Assembly: GCF_048564905.1 (NCBI RefSeq)
Contig: NC_132998.1
Coordinates: forward strand, 10,259,984 to 10,323,983
Length of the DNA stretch: 64,000 nucleotides
Direction of reading: 5' to 3'
DNA from: Vicugna pacos
Taxonomy: Eukaryota > Chordata > Mammalia > Artiodactyla > Camelidae
Part shown: piece after piece, positions 24,301 to 37,100 of the stretch
Layout: the number at the start of each line of letters is the position of its first letter
Position numbering within the stretch: the first letter of the stretch is position 1
Translations under genes and position numbers: made by a program
The notes under the pieces: generated by a model
Told to the model about the DNA's origin: nothing
Seen by the model: the letters and a program-made list of their open reading frames with translations, nothing else
Database searches by the model: none

Positions 24301-25785
24301 AAGGAGTTTGGAATCGATACAACTAAAGGCTGTCATTTTGGGTGGGAGCAAAGGCAGTCCTGGGGGATGGCCTGGAGAGGTGATGGGGGAGTACTGTAAC
24401 TCTTCTGGAGGCTCCACCAGTGCTCCTGTACTTCCGAGCTAGCCCAGGCCACCCCAGGGGCTCTCTTGGCTCTCTCTCTCCTTCGGCCCCTCCTCTCTCC
24501 TTTCCTCTTTCTCCCCTTGCTCTCAGAGTAAAGGCTGAAGAGACTGAGAGGCCCAGAGTGTAGTCAGGGTTCAATAAGAGAGGGAAATGTGGCCGCAGGA
24601 TAAATCAAAGAGGGCTTCCAGGAGAATAATAGGGCTTTACATTAGACTTTAGGAGAAGAGATGGGTTTGGTTGAAGAGGGAAGGGTGGAGGGCATCTCAG
24701 AAAGGAAAGTACATCTTTGTGTAACAGATATGAAGATAAAGGGGCAGGGGAGCAGAACAGTGCATGTGTGTGTATGTGTATGCATGATGTGTGTTCTGCC
24801 TGGATTCCCAGTGTCCCAGTGATATCAGAGAAAGGAGAACTGGGACAGGAGCAGAGCAGTTTTCTAGACTGGGCTGGAATCAGCTAGATGGTTGGGAGCT
24901 GGGAATCGTTAGTGGGAAAGAAGGAATGACTGGGGGTCTGAGATTTGCCTTTTGGGGGGTAATTACATGAACAAAAGAATCAATAGACTCATAGAGCATC
25001 TATTTATGTGGATGTAACTAGATTATATGGACACAAAGAGGGAGGAATTGTGCTCCCAGGGAGCTTAGAGTTAATATCTGTCCACCCAACACACACTGAA
25101 CACCTAAAAATCAACCAGGATGCTAGGTTATTCCAGGATCAAATGCAGACTGTGATCAATGAATCTATCTGTATTACACATGTATGACATAAACACACTG
25201 AAGGGGTGAGAAAAAAATGCTGACCTAGGTAACTTTGGAAAATAGTGTTTTGACTGGAAACTGTAAGGCTAAAGATAAAATGAATGATGTACTCTCCATT
25301 CTACATAAACGCTGTACTCAAGTTGATAAATTTGGTACTTGTGGGCTTGTGGGTTAAAATTTTTGAAACTGCTTTACATGTATACTGGGGTTGAGCAAAT
25401 AAGTAGTGGACTTTGGAAGCCAAGTTTCTCACTGCCGGAAAGAGAAGTTACAGGTAAGCAACGGGGAAAGGCTAGAGTGAACCCTGTGGTATTGGAGTAG
25501 AGTAGGAGACATCAGTGTGAGCTCACGTTTAGCATATATACACATGGGTAGATACAGAAACAACTGTCGATGTATGTGCATACACGGGCTAGTATACATG
25601 TAAATATTACCTACCTCTGCTCACCGAGAGGGCCTAGGAGCGATGCCACCCCGACAGCAGGGAGCATACCTAGCACCCAGATCTTAATTTCTAAATACCA
25701 TTCTCCAATAAAAGGAAGCAGAACTCTTTCTAAAAACGGCTGATTCTGGGTCTGGAGCAGGGAAAATACAAAATGAGCTAGAGTA

Positions 25786-25960
25786 TCTTTTTTTTTTTAA
25801 TATTTTTTACTTATTTATCATCATATTATTTAATTATTTTATTTTGGCTGAGGTGGGGAGGGGGAGGTAATCAGGTTTATTTATTTTTGGAGGAGGTACT
25901 GGGGATTGAACCCAGGACCTCATGCATGCTAAGCATGCACTTTGCCAATCGAGCTACACC
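25786..25960 (-). mobile_element. Camelid tRNA-derived SINE
   Basis: Antisense copy with 'GGGGATTGAACCCAGGACCT' and 'GCATGCTAAGCATGCAC'. The flanks TGAGCTAGAGTA (25774-25785) and TGAGCTGAAGTA (25961-25972) are a 12-base target-site duplication with two mismatches. The tail, on the left, is a T-run plus an AT-rich linker. Confidence 0.88.
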
Positions 25961-26040
25961 TGAGCTGAAGTAGCTTACAGTCCCAGAAAGGACAGACATG
26001 CTCAAAAAACAAAAGGGTGGGAGCTTATCCAAGGGACATA

Positions 26041-26052
26041 AGAACCGACCTG

Positions 26053-26085
<33 letters not shown>

Positions 26086-26095
26086 CGACCTGAAA
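26041..26095 (+). mobile_element. Poly(A)-only retrotransposition footprint
   Basis: A run of 25 to 29 A residues is flanked by a perfect 15-base direct repeat, AGAACCGACCTGAAA (26041-26055 and 26081-26095). The repeat is unique sequence, not part of any known element, so it looks like a target-site duplication around an insertion consisting of the A-tail alone. L1 machinery would be the likely agent. A replication-slippage duplication next to an A-run is the alternative. Confidence 0.75.
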
Positions 26096-26197
26096 GAGCT
26101 CTCAATGGTCAAAGCAATTTGTGCAACACAATAACTAACACACTATTTGATTATAAACTAAGCTATAAAATAAATATCCTTCAGTACATACTGACTG

Positions 26198-26650
26198 TAT
26201 TAGTTTGCTAAGGCTGCTGTAACAAAGTACCATAAATAGGGTGGCTTAAAATAATAGAGATGTATTTATTATTTCACACATCTGGGGGTTTGAAGTCCAA
26301 AATCAAGGTACTAGCAGTGTCCTGTTTCCATTGAAACTTCTTTCTTGCCTCTTCCTAGCTTCTGGTGGTGGCCATCTATCTTTGGCATTCCTTGGCTTGC
26401 AGATGCATGAGTCCAATATCTGCCTCTGCCATCACATCTTCACATTGTCTTCTTTCTGTGCATATCTGTCCAAATTTCTCCTTTTTATAAAGACCCCAGT
26501 CATATTAGATTAGGGCCCACTCCCAATCATCTCATTTTGCTTTGGTTAAATATGCAAAGGCCCTATTTCCAAATGAGGTCACATTCTGATGTATTGGGGG
26601 TTAGGACTTCAACATTTCTTCTTTTGAGGGATACAATTCAACTCATAACA
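26198..26650 (-). mobile_element. MLT1-type LTR fossil (ERVL-MaLR)
   Basis: Antisense match to the MLT1 LTR consensus as I know it: the plus strand begins 'GTATTAGTTTGCTAAGGCTG' and ends near 'CAATTCAACTCATAACA'. It is a solitary LTR with no internal part here. MaLR LTRs of this type predate the radiation of placental orders. It is a broken fossil. Confidence 0.85.
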
Positions 26651-26849
26651 CTGATACAAAAAACTGATTGAATAAATAAATAAATATGTGGGGAAGAGGA
26701 GACAAATCTTCCTTCCAGAAGATTTCCAAATAACTTATGTGGATAATCTCCTTTCCAGAAGGTGGACCTTAATACCTCTTGCCCCCTTGGGCTAGACTTG
26801 GTGATTTGTTCCCAAAGACTAGAGGACAGGAGGGAAAAATAGTAACTTT

Positions 26850-27430
26850 GCAGGGAGACACCTGGCAAACATCAGCTGAACCACATGACTAAAGTTAACT
26901 TCACCAGTGATGTCTTGTGGGTGTCATGTGCCCCCTGATATGATGAGGTGAGAAGCACTTCACCTCTAGGGATTTCTTTCCACAAACCCGTACTTCCAAT
27001 CTAATCATGTGAGAAACATCAGGCAAATCCAAATCAAGAGATATTTTACAGAATACCTGGTCTGTACTCCTCAAGACTGTCAAGGTTATGGAAAACAAAG
27101 AAAGACTGAGAAACTGCCTCAGACCAGGGGAGACTGGAGACAGATGACAACAAAAGCAGTGTGGTACCCTGGATTGCATCCCAGAACAGAAAGAGGAGAT
27201 CAATGGAAAATGATTAAATCCAAATAAAGTCTAGAGTTTAGTTAATAGTAATGTACCAATGTTGATTCTTAGTTTTGGCAAATGTACTATGGACATGTAA
27301 AATATTATTAATGGGAGGAACTGGGTGAGGGTTATTTGGGAACTCTCCATACTATCTTTGCAACTTTCCTGTAAGTATTTCAGGAAATCTAAAAGTATTT
27401 CAATATAAAGAGCTTATTTTAAAGTCATAT
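26850..27430 (+). mobile_element. Old LINE-1 3' UTR fragment (L1MC/ME-like)
   Basis: The stretch from about 'AACTTCACCAGTGATGTC' through 'AATAAAGTCTAGAGTTTAGT' to 'TCTAAAAGTATTTCAATA' matches the 3' end of ancient L1 families as I recall them. It is non-coding. The left edge is uncertain. Confidence 0.6.
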
Positions 27431-27559
27431 ATACATATATGTATAAATGTATCATAGTAGTGGCTTGACCTCAGTTTCTAAATAAACAAAAACTTTGTGT
27501 GTCTCATGATATGAGCTGAAGATATAGTTATAAGTAAGACATGGCTCCTGCTTCCAAAG

Positions 27560-27815
27560 AGATCAGTCTAGTAGAGGATGGCCACATGAACTACTGATAA
27601 TGAGGATAATAATAATAAAAATAAAATAATAATGATAGCTTACATTATCTAATACTTTTTATATGCCAAAAACTGTGCCAAGTACTTTACATTTAATCCC
27701 CACTGTAAGTTTATAAGGTGGGTGATATTATTCCCATTGTTCTTCCCAAAGGACAGCACCAAGGCTTCAAAGAGAAGTGATGGAGTACGGATTTGAACCC
27801 AGATCTCACTTAAGC
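27560..27815 (+). repeat. MIR SINE remnant
   Basis: Core-like sequence 'GCCAAGTACTTTACATTTAA' and 'GGATTTGAACCCAGATCT' mark a MIR. It contains an AATAAT-rich insertion near 27600-27640. Confidence 0.7.
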
Positions 27816-28129
27816 CCTCTATGACATTCCTCACTGTCACCAATGTCCTAGTCATCTTTGAGAATGTTGTTGGAGGTCTTTGCTTAGAACCCTTTGCTGG
27901 GCAAATCCATCTCCAAAAGGCCTCTTCATGGGCTGTGGCTTGTCACTCTCAAGAACTTTTAAGCATGATCACTTGGACTAAGAAAAGGGCCATTTCACAG
28001 AGCATCTGTGGTTAAATTCTGAGCCCATAATATGTTGCCATGACCAACAGGGCTATCAGAATATTAGGTATCACAAGGAAGTATACAGGAAATAAGCCAG
28101 AAGACATACCCTAGGGGCCTAAAGGAACT

Positions 28130-28690
28130 TTCCCCCTGTCATCATTTCAGACTCAACACATCTAAAACCACACTTACTATCTCCCCCCACAAACAATTCC
28201 TCAGCTTTCCTATTTTTGCCAGTGCTCTCATCACTCTCCCAATTTCCTAGTGGTCCTCCACTCTTTTCTCTTTTCTCATGAGATTACCTATTCTTGTTGG
28301 TCAGTCCTTTCTAATGGTTCCCCCAATTTGGTCTTAAAAGTGTTTTCATTTCCATGGCCATCCTGATGTTTTGGGTTCTAATTGTCTTTTATTTGGACCA
28401 TGGTGATAGTTTCTTACGGACTGCCTCGTTTTCAGACTTTGCTCTGTATCCAGACTATCCTTTCTGAAATGAAAATAGAGCATATAATTCCTCTGCTCAG
28501 AAACTTTCAATAACTTCCTATTAACTCCAGTATCAGGACCAAATCCTTGGTTTTGAATCCACTAGTTCTACCAGCCCTATTATTACCTTAGAAGAACCAC
28601 CCACCCCTTGACCAAATATACTCTTTGAATTCATACCTCTGAACTCATAATCATGCGCCTAACTTTCCCCTTCTTCTCTGTGTATCCTCT
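28130..28690 (+). mobile_element. LINE-2 3' fragment
   Basis: Typical L2 sequence: 'CAGACTTTGCTCTGTATCCA'-like, 'TAATTCCTCTGCTCAGAAAC' and 'CAATAACTTCCTATTAACTC'. Old, non-coding; edges approximate. Confidence 0.7.
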
Positions 28691-29219
28691 AATTTTTATT
28701 ATCAAGCTCTCGGTGAAACTGAATCGTCTGTTCACTCTGATCCCAAGGAGGTCACGGTCTGGGGAAAACAGACTAGCAAACCAACAATGATACTACGTAA
28801 GAATAAAAGGGATCAAGGGCCGAGTGAACAGACGAAGGAGAACTTAAGTTTGCCTGGAAGAATCAGAGAAGGCTTCACAGAGGAGGTGATGCTTTCGTTG
28901 ATTCTTGAAGGTGCAGAAGTTCTCTCCTCCGGGAAGGGAATGCTCTGCCCAGAAAGAACGAAAGGTGACACGAAGTGGAGCTCGGGAGATTATCAAGCAC
29001 ATGGTAATGATAGAATTTGGGAGAATACAAAGCATATGGTAACAGGCGCACGAGCTCTGGAAGGCAGCCTCAGGCTCTGAATCTGCAAAAAGCAGATAAC
29101 AGTAAGATTCGTGTCATAAGGTTGCTGATGGATGAAAAGGGCATTCCTACCACGCTTTTAGCATCACGTCTGACACACAACGACCGAGCGGTGAGGAAAT
29201 AGTCGCAGTATTTGTGAGT

Positions 29220-29575
29220 GCGTAGTGACCTTCCCCGCCCGCCCCGCCCGGCGCGGGATCCGCCCCTTGACCAGCCAGTCAGCGCCCGGGGCGCCCAGCA
29301 CGGCGTCCGCGCCGCCACGTCGCCGCCTCCCACCCTCTCGGCACCCGGGTTTATCAGCCCCTACCCTGCCCTAGGTACCCGGTTCACCGGGCCGCGCCCG
29401 ACCCGGCCTATGTCCTCCGATTGGCTGCTGTAGGTGCCTGTCATCCTCGCCCTCTGCAGATTGGCCGGGGTCAGTGGAAAGAGGCGGGCCTCGGGGAGCG
29501 TAGGAAGGGCGGGGACCCGGATGTGTGTGTTGGCGGCGGCCGAAGAGCTAGAGTGCGGAGCTGAGAGGCCTATGG
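29220..29575 (+). promoter_or_regulatory. SPRYD3: SPRYD3 CpG-island promoter
   Basis: Very CpG-rich DNA starting sharply near 29220 after AT-rich repeats and running past the first exon to about 29900. Two inverted CCAAT boxes (ATTGG at 29420-29424 and 29460-29464), 40 bases apart, suggest NF-Y sites. No TATA box is seen, fitting a housekeeping-type promoter. The start site is probably between 29465 and 29560. Confidence 0.75.
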
Positions 29576-31115
29576 ATGAGGAGGACGCGGCGGCCCCGGT
29601 AGGCGGGGATCGGGGGCGGGGTCCCGGAGGCCTCGGGTCGGTCTCCACGGAGCCTGAGGCGGGAGGCGGGGGTCCTGGGCGGAGGCTTCGGAGTCAGGGG
29701 CGGGGCCTTGCGCTCTGGTCACTGGCTTCCTCCCTGGGGACCCTTCTCGGCCCAGTGCTGGGCCTGGGGAGACTGGGCGTAGTCACACTGCCGAGCCAGG
29801 GCCCTTTTCCCCGGTCTCGTCTGAGTGGTCGGGCTGTGCCCAGGGTGGAGGCGGGGCTCGGTGCGGCCGCCACTCGCCGGTGCCAAAGCTGTGGGCTTCT
29901 AGGCAAGCAGATGCCCCTCGGTCTGGGGCGTCAGCCTCCACCTGGGGTCTAGCTCTGGCCGAGTGCCCAGGAGGCCAGTCCTAGGGCTGCCCCGCAGGTG
30001 CCTATCTTTCTGGGCCACGTGGTGGCTTGTAGCAACTGCAGAAGGGTGTAATATGCGCGTTGGGATTGAATGTGGCCCAGCCAAGGCTTCCTAAGCACCT
30101 ACTGTGTGCAAGGCACTGTCAGGCCTTGATGGAACCCTTTTGGGGGATGGGAAGAGAAAAGTCACTTTTGGTTCCCAGGAAAAATTCATTCATTCATTAA
30201 TTCATATGTTAGCACTGTTAGTGTATTAAACACCTGGGTCATCCTACTCCTCTCCATCTTCACTGCTACCATCTTGGGGGATGCCATCTCTCATTGGAGC
30301 AGCTACAGCAACCTCCTAACTAACTGTTCACCACTTCTGTTCTTGATCTTCTTATGATTATTTAGTTTCCAACCAGCCGCCTAAATGATCTTTATGATCT
30401 GATAAACCTTAAAATCGTATCATTTCTTCAGACCCTCCAGAGGTTTCCCATCACACTTGGAATAAAATTCAAACTCCTTAACATGGTCTGTAGGGCGTCA
30501 GTCTGACCCCTACCTTCCTCCCATCTTCTCCTTGTACCTTCGCCCTCCCTCACACTGCCTACACTCCAGCCACCTGGCCTTTCTGTTTTCCTACCTTGCC
30601 AGCTGCCTTGCTTCTCAGGACCTGTGTCTTGGCTATCCCCTCTGCCTGGGATGCTCTTTCTTGGGCTTGACACATGCCTGGCTCCTTTTCTTTTCAATTC
30701 AGATGTCACCTCCTCAGAGAGGGCGTCTCTGTGCTCTGTGTCCAAGGTACTCTTGAGACAGAGTTTACACCATTATTTATCACATTACTCTGCTCTTGCC
30801 TTCTCTAACCCTGTCATGTCTGTTTATTGTTTGTTAGGCCTCCCACACTAGGATGGAAGCTTCCCTCTTGTTCACAGCTGTATCCCTAGCACCTAGAACA
30901 GTAGAAGCACATAGTAGGAGCTCAGTAAATGTTTGCTGAATGAAAAGATGAGGATGGGGACTGTTGAGGTCAACCTGGGCCACTGGCTTCAAGTCTAGTG
31001 TCCTCTCCGCATTCTGGGTGGAGCAGGCCGAGGTGCTTTGCTCAGGGCCCTGCTACCTCCTCCTCAATCCCCATCTTCCCCTGGCAGGTTTGTTCTCATG
31101 AACAAGATGGATGAC
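29572..31115 (+). other. Overlapping upstream ORF at the SPRYD3 start
   Basis: An ATG at 29572, four bases before the SPRYD3 start and in another frame, reads MDEEDAAAP to the exon 1 donor. After splicing to exon 2 it reads VCSHEQDG and stops at about 31113-31115: 17 codons in all. The upstream ATG has G at +4 but C at -3; the main ATG has T at -3 and A at +4, so both contexts are weak. Confidence 0.5.
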
Positions 31116-34100
31116 CTCAACCTGCACTACCGGTTTCTGAATTGGCGCCGGCGGATCCGGGAGATCCGAGAGGTCCGGGCTTTCCGATATCAGGAGAGGT
31201 TCAAGCACATTCTTGTGGATGGAGACACTCTGAGGTGAGTTTCAGGAAGTGCGTCCACATTTTCCTTTCTGTGCTAGATCTTTGAGATGAAAAGGGGCTC
31301 TTTCAGAGGCAGAGGACTGTACTAGGAGTGGGGTGCCTTGGACCCTGGAGGCTTTCTGAATGGAGCAGTGCTTGCTGCTGTACCTGCCTCGCTGCTGTCT
31401 GGGTCCCTCTGTCCTGGTCCACACTGAAAGCAGTCATATCAGGGACTGTAGGCTACTGGTCTCAGGAGTTGCCCAAGTGCCTTCTTGAGAGGACTGTAGT
31501 GAGCCTGGGCAATGCCTGGCTCTCCCGCCTGTGTCTGTGGGGTCGGGCTGGTGAAGAGTGGCCATGTCAGAGGCAGTGGATTTCCTGTTTTGGGAAGGAC
31601 AGTCCTGTAGCACATCCTGCTTACCACCTTCCAACACCCTGGTTTGTGCTTGTGTTTGTTTTCTCTCCGTTTTCTGGCTTGAATGCCTTCCCTGATTCCT
31701 TCAGAGCCTCATTCTCTCACAAAAGTTGTCACCATAGGGAGGAAGCAAGTAGTGCTATTTAGCCTGGAGACTAGAAGGCTGAGGAGGGGACACTGGATAA
31801 CTGTCTTCCAGTCTAGGAGGGGCTTTGGTACAGAGGATAGAGACTAGCTGTTCTCCAGCTCCCTGAAGACAGAGCCAGAGGAAAAGGGCCGAAGCTGCAG
31901 CATGAGGGATTGAGGTTAGACAGGGTTGTGAGACCCTTAACAGGCAACTGAGGGAGACTCCATATTCTCTTCCCTACTGGCAATGAAGAAGCCAGGCTTG
32001 TGTTGGTCTGTGTGGGTTGGACCCTGGCTGGAGGCAGCTGGAAGGGTGGGCGACCTCAAGTATCTTCTTGTGGTGGTTGCGCAGATGTCCTGAAATGTGA
32101 TGGATTCTCCTCTGTGCTGGGCCTCTTGGGATGGGGGTTGGGGTTGCTGAGGCCCTTCCCTCAACTCCTGAGCTAGGCTGCTAGTGGAACTCCCCCTTCC
32201 TTCCTCCTCTAGTTACCATGGAAACTCTGGTGAAGTTGGCTGCTACGTGGCTTCTCGACCTCTGACCAAGGACAGCAATTATTTTGAGGTGATCAAGGCA
32301 ATGGGTGGGCAGAGCAGGGGTGAGTTGGTTAAGCCCCAAGGAGCTCTTTTACTAGATTCTTGATCTAGGCCTTCAAATTTTCCATCAGGATTATACTGTT
32401 GGTTGGGAAAAGGACATAGGATAGCATGGTGCCTAATCTGACAGGGACCCTGGGGTCCTATCACCCTGTCCCTTCTGCTTTCCTGCCCTTCATCTAGGTA
32501 GACTTTGACCCATGTCCTTTCCCACCCCCTAACCCAAGCCTGGCGTCTACTCCATCTCCTATCTTTTTCCATAGCTTGGAAATTATTTTCTAAGTATCGT
32601 GGTAATGCGGGCCCCCACCCTCCCTGGTTCTCCCTCAGTGCCCTTTTTCTCTGATTCCCCCGTCTTTTGTCTTTTTGAGCCTCAGCCCTTTTTGATGTCT
32701 AACTCCCATCCTTGCTAACTGTGCCCTGCTCTCCTCCCTCCAGGTGTCTATTGTGGACAGCGGGGTCCGGGGCACCATTGCTGTGGGACTGGTCCCTCAG
32801 TACTACAGCTTGGATCACCAGCCTGGCTGGCTGCCCGACTCTGTAGCTTACCATGCTGACGATGGCAAGTGAGTTGCCTCTTGTGGAACCTGACCCTTTT
32901 CCTATGGATTTGGGGATCTTAGATGTAATGGACTACCTCAGGGTGGCTTTGGCCATTCCTTCATCTGTCTCGGGGTGTTTTCATAGACATTTCTGACCAG
33001 GACAGGAAGGTGGCCTGATGGCTACCCTTGGAGGTTTGCAGATATAGAGGGGAGGATGGAGCGGGGACATAGGTAGATGCCATTGCAGAGTGACTGGGAG
33101 CAGTGAGACAAGGCCCCAGCTGTTGGCACTGGGGAGAATTTGGGAGGCCAGGCTCGGGTTCTGTGTCAGTGCTGCTCTGTCCACAGGCTGTACAATGGCC
33201 GAGCCAAGGGCCGCCAGTTTGGATCAAAGTGCAACTCTGGGGACCGGATTGGTTGTGGCATTGAGCCAGTGTCCTTTGATGTGCAGACTGCCCAGATCTT
33301 CTTCACCAAAAATGGGAAGCGGGTGAGTGGAACATTCTGAGTGGGATTTAAGTGGCTTGTAGCTGTCCAGGGGTTTGTGTGAGTGATAAGAAAGAGTCTG
33401 TGGGCTGGGGCTTGCCCAGGGCCCTGGAGGCTTGTTTCCCATCTTCTTCAGTCCAGCCTCAGGGTCTCCTGAGGTCTCCTGCCTGTAGGAGAAGACATTT
33501 CCCCTACCTGGGGGAAGCTGGGACACTCATCAGGTCATAGATGCAGAGGACCAAGCAGTACAGTAGAGGATGAGCAGAAATTATGGGCAAAATTGAGTGA
33601 TTTGGGGAAAGGTTTTGAGCAGAAAAAAAGGGGGGTAGATTATGGCCTGACTGCACATGCCGGAGGTCCCCTTTGGGTTTTTGACCTAAATGCTTTTGAG
33701 GACATGTCCTTTCTGTGCTTTGTGTTCCTCGTTTCACTTCTCCTTTCCTTCCCTCTTCAGAGAGAGGCCAGTAATGGTGAAGGGCTGGGAGAAGAGCAAG
33801 TAGGAGAGACCCCAGCTCTCCCTCTTCCCCCACCCAGTTCCATCTCCCACCCTGGGAAAGTTGCCTTCTCAGGCCTTGACCAAGAGGTCCCCTTCCCTTA
33901 GCATCTGTGCCTCAGCACTTTCCTGCTCCGGGACACACTCACACATATCACAAGCACTTGGCAACATGACAGGAGACTCGTGCTAGCTGAGCAAGGTACC
34001 CCCCGAGCTAGAAGGCAAGGACTACTTGGCGGCTTTTTAAACTTTTCTGCACCTCTGTTTTGCTGTCTGTCAGCGTGTGTGATAATGATTGGTTGCATCA

Positions 34101-37100
34101 TCTCAAAGTTCCCCTTGTGAGAATTAGATGAGCTGTGGAGAAGTGAGCCAGGAGACGACTCTCTCCCTCCCCGTGCTGCAGGTGGGCTCCACCATTATGC
34201 CCATGTCCCCAGACGGGCTGTTCCCAGCCGTGGGCATGCACTCCCTGGGGGAGGAGGTGCGGCTGCACCTCAACGCCGAGCTGGGCCGCGAGGACGACAG
34301 CGTCATGATGGTGGACAGTTACGAGGACGAGTGGGGCCGGCTGCACGACGTCCGGGTCTGCGGAACTGTAAGTAAGGGGCGGGGGGTGGTAGGGGGCGGG
34401 CAGGGAGGCCTGGGCGGAACACCCAAGGACCACATCAGCAGGTCAGGGTTGTTTAGAATGGGGAGTGAGGACAGTGTCTTTTGTAGGGTTTTGGGAAGCG
34501 GGAATTTTGGCAGGAGAGCCTGGCACCCTGACCTGACTCTCAAGTTCAGATCTGCGTTCTCCTTACCATTGGTTCCCCTTCATCTGAGAGCTCAGACTAG
34601 TAGCTTTACCCTGGGAACAAGCACTAGCCCTCCTTCACTTTCCTTCGTTCCTTCAGCCTGTAGTGTCCCCTGCTGCCCTGCATGCCAGCCTGTGAGAGGC
34701 TGGGCTGACTTGGAAACAGGTTGCCTGGGCTTCCCTGTTGGCTTGATCCCAGCCCAGGCGGCCCAGCTTTCAGTTCACCGTGCTGTGGGGCGGGTTTGGT
34801 CACGAGTCCCGATCAGGTGCAGGCAGGGTCTTCGAGACCTTTTTTGAGTAAGCGTCAGTGTCTTTCCCCTACATTTTACAGAGGATAAGAGTAGAGGCAG
34901 GTGATGATTCAGTGACCCTCCAAAGCTGGAGGGTCTCATCCTACCTGCTCTAGTCCCCTCCCTGGATTTTAACTTTCCTTGGGCAGCGTGTAGACCTTGA
35001 GAGAGGGAAGTTCTTCCTACCTACCCTCTGTGCCTCACACTGGGTTGGGAGTGAATGGATGCTGAGTCAGGGGCCTGGGCCTGACCTCCAGTGGGCTGCT
35101 CAGGCCTCCCACTTGGAATTGTCCCTCTGCTGCCCTCTCGCTCCTGGCTCAACCTCTCCCTCCACTCTCTGGCCTTCTCATCCCGACCCGGCTGTTTTCA
35201 GCTCAGCCTTCGATAGCAAAACAGAAGCAGCAGGGGGTGGGAGTGGGTTCTGAGCAAGGCTCTCCACTTCTGGGGTTCAAGGTGAGTCAAACACAAGGAA
35301 AATGGCATAAAGCGTGCCCTCCTGCGGCTTCTAATGCTCTGCACCCACTTCTGGCATTGGGGTCCCAGGACTGCCGTGGCTGCCTCAGGTGCCCACTCCT
35401 TGACCTTCACCTCTCCTTTCCTTTCCCCTTCCACCATCATTTTGACAACATCTACAGAGTTGAACTTGGGCCTGAGCCAGGGCGATGTTCCAGCTCTCAT
35501 CCCTAACCTCTCCTCAAGAGTTTTTTCCTGGCATCCTTTCCGTGCCTGGACCTGTCCCCACTCTGCTCCCTGCTCCTCCCAGGCAATCCTTTCTAATTGA
35601 TGCAGAATCCTGTAGACATTTATAAATAGCCTTCCTTCCTCCCTGACCTTCCCCCAATGCCCTCAGGCCACATGTTTAAGAATTGTTTCTGTCGTAGGCA
35701 TAAGCTGTTGCCCTTGGCTCTCCTCTCAGACCCCCACCCCAGCTGGGGACCACTGGTTGGGTGGGCACACTACTCCCTGAGCGCTTGCTCCTCTGGGGCA
35801 GACTGGGACACTAGCCTGCTGAAGGACTTTTGCTTCTCTTCTCAGCTTGCCGACTACCCCATCTTTCAAACGAGGGTGACTTACCCAGTTTCTTCCAGCC
35901 CCTCGGCCCCTGCCATCCCCGTGGGTCTCCTGGCCTCCTGCTTCGTGTCCCTTCTGACCATCCACTGTATTTCTGACCCAGCAGTCAGAGTGGTGTCAGC
36001 CTGGAGAAGCCTGGGAGAGGTCTTTGGGCCATGCCTGTGCCTCCTACTTCTAAAGATGTCTAGCACAGCTGTTTTTCCTCTCTGCCCTTCCTGTTTTCAC
36101 GTCCCCCTTGGTGGGGAGCCCTTCCCTGGGACCTCAGACCTCTGCCATTGTTGCTGCCTGTTTCTCCTGCCCTGAGTGAGGTTCCCAGTAGAGCACCCTG
36201 TGGAACTGTAAAGGTTTGGGGGAGGCTTTTGCACCATCCCGTCCAGGTTTCTCAGTGCTGAGGCTGTCGGCACCTTAGGTGAGACAGTTCCTTGATATAT
36301 AGGACCTTTAGTATCCCTGGGTCCCAGGCCCAGGATGCTGGTAGCTCCCCCACTAGTTGTTGGGACTGCCCACACACTCCCACATGTCCTCTCGTACTGC
36401 TGATGAGCAGACAGTGAAGAGACTTGATCAAATGTCAGACAACGAATAGGTAGCAAAAACTAAGCCCAGATATTAATTCTTTACCCCTCCCCCCGCCTTT
36501 CCCTCTGTCAGAAGCATGCTGCTAGTCTGCTCTTCTGTAGCCAGACATCTCCTTTCCTGCCTGCTTCTCATAAGGTGAACCCAGTGTTCCTGGGCTTCGT
36601 CCTTCTTCCCCTGGGCTTCTGTCTGGTGTCTCTAGCCAGGGGCCTCCTCGGCTGCTGTGGAATTCTCTTACTCCTCGCCCTCCCTCTGTTTTGAAGTCTC
36701 AGTGATCCTCTCTTCTCCCTTTTCACTGGTTCGTCCCATGAAGAAGAGTGAATTCAACTCCTGATCTTTCTTCCCTCCAACCTTGCACTGAAAAATTTCT
36801 AGAGTTAGCACGGTGAACCTCCCCTGAATTCCCAGAGTCAACAGTTGTGTTTGTTTGATCTGAGGATCTGTATGTAGCAGACCTGGCTAATTTCTAGAGG
36901 GAAGTCTTTTTCTGCTTCCTGTGGTCTCACTTTCCCCTCCTAAAGAGGGCCCCCTCCCCACAGCTCTGGGGGTGCTCGAATTGCTGCTGCATTTGCTCAG
37001 GGATGGGAGTGCCCCGCATCCCCGCCTCTAGGCCTTGCAAAGTGAGGTACAGTGTTGTGGGTTGGGGGCAGTAGATAGTGCTGGGGGATTAAACTCATTC

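Larger units (their letters stand above)
21301..29219. other. IGFBP6-SPRYD3 intergenic region
   Basis: About 8 kb between two divergent genes. 21.3-24.6 kb is unique, GC-moderate sequence rich in purine-pyrimidine runs, in which I see no exon-like frame of known family. 24.6-25.7 kb is AT-richer and looks like ancient repeats I cannot name. From 25.8 kb on it is mostly recognisable repeats, listed separately. No open frame longer than about 240 codons occurs, and those present lack codon-like composition. The rest may hold enhancers, but nothing in the sequence alone proves one. Confidence 0.6.

Noticed and set aside
29434-29952. 172-codon unspliced frame through SPRYD3 exon 1 as the real start
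   Set aside because: It reads through the GT donor at 29599 into GC-rich intron. The spliced MRRTRRPR frame gives the full conserved protein.
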